8,948 bases of DNA from an uncultured Eubacteriales bacterium (lineage in GTDB: Bacteria > Bacillota > Clostridia > Christensenellales > UBA1242), in NCBI GenBank assembly GCA_905203455.1, contig CAJKVX010000038.1, positions 1 through 8,948 on the forward strand. The letters run 5' to 3'. The notes beneath the pieces were generated by a model. That model saw only the letters and a program-made list of their open reading frames with translations. It ran no database searches and was not told where the DNA came from. Both the position numbers and the translations under genes were made by a program. Position 1 is the stretch's first letter. The number at the start of each line of letters is the position of its first letter. Below, piece by piece: positions 1 through 5,285 of this stretch.

Positions 1-125
1 ATTGCTGAAATTGTAAATATTACTATTGTTGCTAAAAAGTCTTCATTTACAACAGATGTAAAAATAAATGGTATTAATATAAAACGTATAATTGTTAGGA
101 TATTTGGTATATTTTCTTTTTTCAT
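1..125 (-). CDS. pgsA: CDP-diacylglycerol--glycerol-3-phosphate 3-phosphatidyltransferase, N-terminal part (partial)
   Basis: The ATG is at 125-123 and the gene runs off the left edge, so only about 41 residues are visible. They begin MKKENIPNILTIIRFILIPF and continue into a second hydrophobic stretch. The N-P-N-x-L-T-x-x-R-x-x-x-x-P pattern followed by a membrane helix is the typical start of the PgsA branch of the CDP-alcohol phosphatidyltransferases. Those membrane enzymes make phosphatidylglycerol phosphate, the precursor of phosphatidylglycerol and cardiolipin. The catalytic motif (D-G-x2-A-R-x8-G-x3-D-x3-D) would lie beyond the window, so the call rests on the N-terminus only. An AAAGGA ribosome site (140-135) lies 9 nt before the ATG. 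The gene starts 20 bp after the clpC stop with no terminator between them, so cotranscription with clpC is likely. Another CDP-alcohol phosphatidyltransferase, such as a phosphatidylserine synthase, is the main alternative. Confidence 0.8.
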   Translation of the reverse strand, partial: MKKENIPNILTIIRFILIPFIFTSVVNEDFLATIVIFTISA

Positions 126-145
126 TTATTTTTTTCCTTTCAAGA

Positions 146-2710
146 CTATTTTACATCAAACTTTAAGTTATCATTTTCAAAGTCTACTGTAATGTTTTGT
201 CCATCATGTACTTCATTTCTTAAAATCATTTCAGATATTTCATCTTCTATGTATCGTTGAATTGCTCTTCTTAATGGACGAGCACCGAATTTTAAGTTTG
301 TTCCTTTTTCAAGTATAAATCCTTTTGCAGTATCTGAAACTGTTAATGACATATTTTTTTCTGCTAATGCTTTTTTAGTATCTTTAAGCATTAAATCAAC
401 AATTTGTATTAATTCTGGTTTTGTTAATGAATCAAATACAATTATTTCGTCAATTCTGTTTAAAAATTCTGGTTTAAATCTTTCATGCAAAGCCTTCAAT
501 AAAATCTCTTTGGTGGTCTGCTTTTGTTCGCCTGATTCACCATCAAAGAACCCAAGTTTATTAGTTTTCTTTGGAAGGTCTGAAACCCCACAGTTACTTG
601 TCATAATAATTATGGTGTTTTTAAAACTAACAGTTCGCCCTTGGCTGTCTGTAAGCCTTCCATCGTCTAACACTTGAAGCAAAATGTTAAACACATCAGG
701 GTGCGCCTTTTCAATTTCGTCAAACAAAACAACGCTGTAAGGTTTTCTTCTAACCTGTTCAGTTAGTTGCCCTGCCTCTTCAAACCCAACATATCCAGGG
801 GGAGCACCAATAAGTTTTGACACTGAATGAGGTTCCATATATTCACTCATGTCAAGCCTGATTACCATGTTTTCATCATCAAACATTGCTTCTGCAAGTG
901 CCTTACACAACTCAGTTTTACCAACGCCTGTTGGCCCCAAGAAAATAAATGAACCAATTGGGCGTTTTGGGTCTTTAAGCCCTGCTCTTGCCCTTCTTAT
1001 TGCCTTTGAAACAGCACTTATTGCTTCGTCTTGCCCAATAACACGCTTGTGCAAAATATCCTCAAGGTGAACAAGCCTGTCTTTTTCAGTTTCAGTTAGT
1101 TTTGAAACTGGAATTTTAGTCCAACTTGAAACAACATTTGCAATATCTTCGGCGGTAATTACACCTTCTTGGTTAGCCCTGCCACTTCTCCATTTGTTTC
1201 TGTATTCTTCAATTTGGCTTCTAATTTTATTGGCTTCTTCTTTATATTGATTAGCCTTTTCAAAATTTTCAGCCCTGCTTGCCTCTTGCTTTTGAATTTC
1301 TAATTCTTTAAGTTTTGCTTCAAGGTCTTTAATTTTATCTGGTGCAAAACTGCCTTTAACCTTGCTTCTGCTACTTGCTTCATCAATAAGGTCAATGGCT
1401 TTGTCTGGCAGGCTTCTGTCCATAATGTATCTCACTGAAAGGTTAACCGCAGCCTCAATAGCCTCGTCCGTTATTTTAACTTTGTGGAACGCTTCATAAG
1501 AGTCTCTTATTCCCTTTAAAATTTTAATGGTGTCACTTTCGCTTGGTTGTTCAACAATAATTGGTTGAAACCTTCTTTCAAGTGCCTTATCTTTTTCAAT
1601 AAACTTTCTGTATTCTTCAGTGGTTGTTGCCCCAATTGTTTGAAGTTCACCTCTTGCTAAATATGGTTTTAACATATCACTTGGGCTAACCTCGCCATCT
1701 TTGCTACCTGCTTGTGCAAGCATATGAATTTCATCAATAAACACAATAATATTTTTTGCACTTATAATTGTGTTAATTGCATTTTTAAGTTTTTCTTCCA
1801 TGCTTCCACGATATTTAGTGCCCGCCATAAGCGAACCAATGTCAAGGCTAAAAATTATCTTGTTTTGCAAAAATTCAGGAACATCACCCCTAACAATTGC
1901 CTGTGCCAACCCTTCAACAACAGCAGATTTACCAACCCCCGCTTCACCAATAAGCACTGGGTTGTTCTTTGTTTTTCTGCAAAGAATTTCAATAATTCTT
2001 TCAGTTTCTTTTTCTCTGCCAATAACAGGGTCCATTTTTCCTGCTCTTGCCCTTGCAGTCATGTCAATTCCCATGTCTTTTAAAACATCAGGCAACCCTG
2101 CATTAATGTCTGCCGCATTGTTTGTCATTTTTTGTTTTTGGTCATTTTCATAACTGTTTGTAAATGACTGAGAATATGATGGCCCTGATGAAAACCCAAA
2201 AATTCGGTTAACATCATCAAAAATAGAACCAATACTTGAAAATGAGTCAAAATCAAAATCATCATCACTGATAATCACATCTCTAACTCTTTTTGTAAAC
2301 GCAGGAATATCAACATTGAAAGACCCCGCTAAAATTCCAACCGCTTCACTGCCTGTGTCTGCAAGCAAAACATAAAGCAGTTCTTCTGTAACAATATATC
2401 CTTGGCCATAATTCATTGCGATTGATTGAGCCTGTTGAAGCATATTTTTAACCTTAGGCGCCCAATCAACCTTAATTAAACTTGAAACAGTGCCAGAATA
2501 AGCCTTTCTTTGCTTAATAACACTTTCAACTGCACTGGCAGTAACATTAACTTCTCTTAACAGTTTGCCTGCAACACTGTCTTTAACACTTGCAAGCCCA
2601 TAAAGCAAATATTCTGTACCAACAGTTTTATCCCCAATTTTTGCAGCAAGTCTTTGTGCTTGTTCAAGCACCTGTTTTGAATTGTTTGTCATTGATAAAT
2701 TAATATTCAT
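146..2710 (-). CDS. clpC: ATP-dependent Clp protease ATP-binding subunit ClpC (AAA+ unfoldase)
   Basis: ClpC is a hexameric cytosolic unfoldase that feeds substrates, including arginine-phosphorylated proteins, into ClpP. At 854 residues it is somewhat longer than Bacillus ClpC (about 810). Visible domains are a double Clp-N domain (about 1-147), AAA1 with Walker A GEAGVGKS (255-262) and Walker B IIVFIDE (321-327), a middle domain with a UVR-like coiled coil (about 460-507), and AAA2 with Walker A GPTGVGKT (592-599) and Walker B VVLFDEIEK (660-668). An LGF tripeptide (719-721) sits where ClpP-binding loops carry VGF/IGF/LGF, so a ClpP partner is expected. Glu33 (GTEY) and Glu109 (VTEE) align with the two phosphoarginine-receptor glutamates of Bacillus ClpC (Glu32, Glu106). 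The linker 148-227 is long, acidic and Phe-rich. An AGGAGG site 8 nt upstream supports the ATG at 2710. It starts 13 bp after the mcsB stop, as the last gene of the ctsR operon proper. Confidence 0.97.
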   Translation of the reverse strand: MNINLSMTNNSKQVLEQAQRLAAKIGDKTVGTEYLLYGLASVKDSVAGKLLREVNVTASAVESVIKQRKAYSGTVSSLIKVDWAPKVKNMLQQAQSIAMNYGQGYIVTEELLYVLLADTGSEAVGILAGSFNVDIPAFTKRVRDVIISDDDFDFDSFSSIGSIFDDVNRIFGFSSGPSYSQSFTNSYENDQKQKMTNNAADINAGLPDVLKDMGIDMTARARAGKMDPVIGREKETERIIEILCRKTKNNPVLIGEAGVGKSAVVEGLAQAIVRGDVPEFLQNKIIFSLDIGSLMAGTKYRGSMEEKLKNAINTIISAKNIIVFIDEIHMLAQAGSKDGEVSPSDMLKPYLARGELQTIGATTTEEYRKFIEKDKALERRFQPIIVEQPSESDTIKILKGIRDSYEAFHKVKITDEAIEAAVNLSVRYIMDRSLPDKAIDLIDEASSRSKVKGSFAPDKIKDLEAKLKELEIQKQEASRAENFEKANQYKEEANKIRSQIEEYRNKWRSGRANQEGVITAEDIANVVSSWTKIPVSKLTETEKDRLVHLEDILHKRVIGQDEAISAVSKAIRRARAGLKDPKRPIGSFIFLGPTGVGKTELCKALAEAMFDDENMVIRLDMSEYMEPHSVSKLIGAPPGYVGFEEAGQLTEQVRRKPYSVVLFDEIEKAHPDVFNILLQVLDDGRLTDSQGRTVSFKNTIIIMTSNCGVSDLPKKTNKLGFFDGESGEQKQTTKEILLKALHERFKPEFLNRIDEIIVFDSLTKPELIQIVDLMLKDTKKALAEKNMSLTVSDTAKGFILEKGTNLKFGARPLRRAIQRYIEDEISEMILRNEVHDGQNITVDFENDNLKFDVK

Positions 2711-2723
2711 AAACTATTCCTCC

Positions 2724-3734
2724 TTACTTAATTCTTTGATTTTTCAAAATTCCATTAACATATTTTGCTCTGAACATATCTCTTTCTTCCCCTTCAAGAT
2801 TTGTTCTTGCAATTTTTGAAAGGCTGTAAGGCATGCAGTCGGTTATAAGTTTGTCTAAAATTCCGCTATCTTTCAGCCTTAAAAGCCCTAACGCTAAACC
2901 CATTTTAACCTCACCTGCAAGTTGCATAAGTTCGGTTGAAGTTAGGGTGTAACAATTACACAAAACTCCAAACGCTCTAAAAACCCTGTCAGTAATTTCA
3001 ATTTCTTTGTCTGCAAGAAGTTTAATTCTTGCTCGGTTTTCATATTCACAAACCCTTAAAACCGTTTCTTTAACTAACCCAATAATCTCCTTTTCGCTAA
3101 TTCCTAAACTTCTTGCGTTTGAAATTTGATACATATATCCATCAAAGTTGGTCGACTCTCCATAAACCCCTCTAACACACAGCCCTCTTCTTTGCAGTGC
3201 ATTAATTATTGAATTAATTTCACCGCTAAGGGTAAGTGCAGGCAAAAACATTAAAACCGAAGCCCTCATTCCTGTGCCAAGGTTTGTTATGCATGAAGTT
3301 AAAAATCCAAACTTATCATCAAAGGCAACATCAAGTTTTGAAAGCATTTTGTTGTCATAATCATTCAAGGTTTCAAATGCCCTTTCAAGTTCAAGCCCCC
3401 TTAAAAAACACTGCTCTCTTATGTGGTCTTCTTCGTTCACCATAATACTTATGGTTTCATCACTGTTTAAAATTACTGCCCCAAACTCTTTTTTTTCTAA
3501 AAGGTCGTTTGAAATTAAATGTTTTTCTTGCATAACACAAGCGTCAGCAAAACTAAGTTGTTTAATGGTGTAAATTTTAAACTCATCAAGACCTGCAACG
3601 CTGTCAGCCACAAGTTTTAACACCTTGTAGCCATTTTGTGCATTAAGTCTTTGTGGCATAGGAATTTTGTCAATGTTTCTTGCAAGCCTTACCCTTGAAG
3701 AAACAACAATAGAACTAATGTCAACAACACCCAT
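2724..3734 (-). CDS. mcsB: Protein arginine kinase McsB
   Basis: McsB is a phosphagen-kinase-fold enzyme that phosphorylates arginines on CtsR and on damaged proteins, marking them for ClpC-ClpP. Recognisable motifs are SSRVRLARN (12-20, nucleotide binding), NEEDHIR (100-106, with E101/E102 matching Bacillus E121/E122), SCITNLGTGMRASV (147-160, with Cys148 matching Bacillus Cys167), and RGVYGE (188-193, with R188 and E193 matching R207 and E212). A C-terminal RDMFRA (318-323) fits the RDxxRA phosphoarginine-sensing allosteric motif. All signature residues are present, so the enzyme is probably active. At 336 residues it is shorter than Bacillus McsB (363), and about 15 residues are missing at the N-terminus. 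The ATG is one base after the mcsA stop, and an AAGGGGG ribosome site lies inside the end of mcsA (3748-3742), so translation is coupled. The McsA activator is encoded immediately upstream. Confidence 0.97.
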   Translation of the reverse strand: MGVVDISSIVVSSRVRLARNIDKIPMPQRLNAQNGYKVLKLVADSVAGLDEFKIYTIKQLSFADACVMQEKHLISNDLLEKKEFGAVILNSDETISIMVNEEDHIREQCFLRGLELERAFETLNDYDNKMLSKLDVAFDDKFGFLTSCITNLGTGMRASVLMFLPALTLSGEINSIINALQRRGLCVRGVYGESTNFDGYMYQISNARSLGISEKEIIGLVKETVLRVCEYENRARIKLLADKEIEITDRVFRAFGVLCNCYTLTSTELMQLAGEVKMGLALGLLRLKDSGILDKLITDCMPYSLSKIARTNLEGEERDMFRAKYVNGILKNQRIK

Positions 3735-3735
3735 A

Positions 3736-4113
3736 TCATTGCCCCCTTAAAGCCTTAATCTTTCGTTTAATTTCTTCTGCCCTTAAATAATCCCTTTCAA
3801 GCACAGCCTGTTTTTCAAGTTTTGTTAACTCTTCAATTTCTTTGTTTAACTTTGCCTTTGTTCGGTTTGGGTCAACAATTTTGCCAATATGCTCACTTTT
3901 TCCATGAATTCTTAACGCCAGTTCGGTAATGTATGGTGCAAAAACCTTGTAACACTCTGGGCAACCAACAAACAATGTTTCATTTAAATCGCTAAGCCGT
4001 TGACTGCAATTAGGGCAGGTAATGTCTTTATTTTCAACCTTTGGCGAATAAATTAAATCATCTTCAAACAAATCCCCACCAAAATCCAGTTGATTAAGCG
4101 GATTATATATCAT
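3736..4113 (-). CDS. mcsA: McsA-like activator of protein arginine kinase, short form with one zinc module
   Basis: McsA is the zinc-binding partner that activates McsB and modulates CtsR. This protein has 125 residues. It shows CPNC (33-36) and CPEC (51-54), a four-cysteine zinc module in the C-P-x-C-(N)-G-C-x-E-C-Y-K-x-F context typical of the second McsA zinc module, then a conserved central stretch, then a C-terminal UVR-type helical motif (about 90-125, ...LERDYLRAEEIKRKIKAL). Bacillus McsA is about 185 residues and begins with a further zinc module (CxxC...CxxC) that is absent here. The N-terminus is instead a 30-residue acidic stretch without cysteines. The ATG overlaps the ctsR stop as ATGA, and AAGGGGGA lies just upstream, so the start looks genuine and not caused by truncation. 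Position between ctsR and mcsB confirms the identity. Confidence 0.92.
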   Translation of the reverse strand: MIYNPLNQLDFGGDLFEDDLIYSPKVENKDITCPNCSQRLSDLNETLFVGCPECYKVFAPYITELALRIHGKSEHIGKIVDPNRTKAKLNKEIEELTKLEKQAVLERDYLRAEEIKRKIKALRGQ

Positions 4114-4580
4114 TCGTCTTCCCCCTTGCCACTAAGTAAATAAACCAAAACGCTTTTAAACGCATTTGCCCTTAACTTATCTGTGTAAGAAAATGGCATT
4201 TTTAAAGCCTCATCACTAATCATTGAACTTATAAGCCCTTTTTCTTTTTTGCTTATAACCCCCTCGTGCTCTAAATTATCTAAAATTTGACTCGCTCTTT
4301 TATAGTTTAAATCTTCACCAATATTTTTCAAAACAATTTTTGCAACTGCGTCATCATCAGCAAGCGGAATTTTTGAAATTCTAATAAATCCTCCACCCCC
4401 ACGATGACTTTCTTTCAAAAACCCCCTGTCAACAGTAAACCTTGTTTGCAAAACATAGTTAATTTGACTTGGAGCACAAGAAAAAAAGTTTGCAAGTTCA
4501 TTTCTTGAAATGTCAATAGCCTTGCTTTCCCCAAGGTTATCTAAAATAAACTTTTCAATTAAATCACTAATGTTTGCCAT
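4110..4580 (-). CDS. ctsR: Transcriptional repressor CtsR
   Basis: CtsR is the dimeric repressor of class III heat-shock (clp) genes. The N-terminal half is a winged helix-turn-helix (about 1-70), with helix SQINYVLQTRFT (38-49) and the wing ESHRGGGGFIRI (57-68). The tetraglycine wing is the known thermosensing loop, and Arg60 matches the arginine that McsB phosphorylates to release DNA. The C-terminal helical domain (about 75-150) matches the family end LRANAFKSVLVYLL. At 156 residues it has the usual family length. A GTG codon at 4586 would add two residues, but it lies inside the ribosome site AGGGGGTGG, so the ATG at 4580 is preferred. It is the first gene of the operon and its last bases overlap mcsA. 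A matching CtsR operator at 5162-5178 predicts autoregulation. Confidence 0.96.
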   Translation of the reverse strand: MANISDLIEKFILDNLGESKAIDISRNELANFFSCAPSQINYVLQTRFTVDRGFLKESHRGGGGFIRISKIPLADDDAVAKIVLKNIGEDLNYKRASQILDNLEHEGVISKKEKGLISSMISDEALKMPFSYTDKLRANAFKSVLVYLLSGKGEDE

Positions 4581-4582
4581 AA

Positions 4583-4591
4583 CCACCCCCT
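4583..4591 (-). promoter_or_regulatory. Ribosome binding site of ctsR (decides the start)
   Basis: On the minus strand AGGGGGTGG lies directly before TT-ATG. It closely resembles the ideal AGGAGGTGA, and its core is 5 nt from the ATG at 4580. Because the upstream GTG at 4586 is part of this site, it cannot sensibly be the start codon. Confidence 0.8.
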
Positions 4592-4640
4592 AAAAATTTG
4601 TTTTATCTTAAATTCAATCTTGCCAAAATTTAAATTAAAT

Positions 4641-5077
4641 GGATTTTTCGACTCGTTACACTCGCTCAGAATGACATATTGTGAATAGTTGCTCAGTGTA
4701 AAATGTGAGATGTTTCGACTTCGCCGTTGCTTCGCTCAACATGACTTAATATGTCATTTCGAGAAATCCACCATGTCATTTCGAGCCTGTCGAGAAATCT
4801 TAAAGATTATTCGAATCCCGCTGGTCGCTCAGAATGACAACAGCAAGTATTAACTAATAAACAACATATTTTGTCATTTCGAGCCTGTCGAGAAATCTCT
4901 TCTTCATTTCAAACCTGCCAAAATCTTAGACCCTTCGACTACGCTCAGGGTAACAGGATGACCGGCAACCACTCAGAATGATACTCCACCGTCATGCTGA
5001 GCCTGCCGAAGCATCCATGTCATTTCGAACGAATGTGAGAAATCTCTCCGTCTTTTCGAACCAATGTGAGAAAGCCT
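4641..5077. repeat. Array of about twelve interspersed-repeat copies in both orientations
   Basis: The 705-bp gap between ctsR and the LRR gene contains no convincing gene. Most of it is a cluster of related units of about 27-38 bp. One orientation begins TGTCATTTCGAG and ends CGAGAAATCT; the other begins near TTCGAC and ends GCTCAGAATGACA. Forward units on the plus strand are 4751-4769 (internally shortened), 4773-4800, 4872-4898, 4902-4926 (decayed), 4991-5015, 5017-5044 and 5050-5077 (decayed). Reverse units are 4641-4676, 4707-4745, 4803-4839, 4929-4955 and 4956-4983 (decayed). The middle of the unit varies while the ends are conserved. The region is visibly richer in G+C than its flanks. 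The whole array lies downstream of the predicted ctsR promoter, so it should be transcribed as leader RNA. Similar units occur in intergenic DNA of many unrelated bacteria, from memory; their mechanism of spread is not evident here. Confidence 0.85.
4773..4839. repeat. Inverted pair of repeat units able to form a long imperfect hairpin
   Basis: A forward unit (4773-4800) is followed at once by a reverse unit (4803-4839). The outer ends TGTCATT and AATGACA are complementary, and so are the inner ends AATCTT and AAGATT, leaving almost no loop. The middle parts match less well. In the ctsR leader RNA this would fold into a stem of about 30 imperfect pairs. It is not followed by a T-run, so it does not look like an intrinsic terminator. 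Confidence 0.6.
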
Positions 5078-5161
5078 TACCCTTCACCCTCCCTCACAGC
5101 AATGCATCGTTAATTGTTTTCTAGCAACAATATAAAGATGCTTGCTAAACCCTAACATAAA

Positions 5162-5178
5162 GGTCAAAGTAAGTCAAA
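5162..5178. promoter_or_regulatory. CtsR operator
   Basis: On the plus strand GGTCAAA-GTA-AGTCAAA is a direct heptad repeat with a 3-bp spacer. It matches the CtsR consensus (A/G)GTCAAA-NAN-(A/G)GTCAAA in both heptads, with one deviation in the spacer. It lies about 5-20 bp downstream of the predicted transcription start of the ctsR operon, where a bound dimer would block initiation or promoter clearance. It is about 580 bp from the ctsR start codon, which is unusually far. Confidence 0.88.
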
Positions 5179-5190
5179 CTACACATATAT

Positions 5191-5217
5191 ATTATACCCA
5201 CAAAAAAAGAATGTCAA
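5191..5217 (-). promoter_or_regulatory. Sigma-A promoter of the ctsR-mcsA-mcsB-clpC operon
   Basis: On the minus strand TTGACA (5217-5212) is followed by TATAAT (5196-5191) at a 15-bp spacing, or by TAATAT (5194-5189) at 17 bp. The predicted start is near 5184, just before the CtsR operator. The resulting leader to the ctsR ATG is about 600 nt. The adjacent CtsR box strongly supports this as the operon promoter. No equally good promoter is seen nearer to ctsR. Confidence 0.8.
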
Positions 5218-5238
5218 GCACTTATGACACTCTTTTTT
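5203..5238. terminator. Intrinsic terminator of the LRR gene, overlapping the ctsR promoter
   Basis: On the minus strand GAGTGTCA, an 8-nt loop and TGACATTC form an 8-bp stem with one G-U pair, followed by seven T residues. Flanking A and T runs extend the stem to about 14 bp. It lies about 50 bp after the LRR gene stop at 5286. The plus-strand reading also ends in six T residues, so it could act both ways, although no plus-strand gene reads into it. The second arm contains the TTGACA box of the ctsR promoter, and the T-run forms that promoter's spacer. Confidence 0.75.
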
Positions 5239-5285
5239 AAAAAATTTAACTTAGTTATTACATATCATTTTTAAACTGCAAGTTA

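Noticed and set aside
4641..5077. CRISPR array.
   Set aside because: Units face both ways, differ in length and sequence, and lack uniform spacers; no cas gene is present.
5100..5118. Possible leader peptide (MHCCEGG) in the ctsR leader on the minus strand.
   Set aside because: Seven codons with no ribosome site; it does not resemble any known attenuation peptide.
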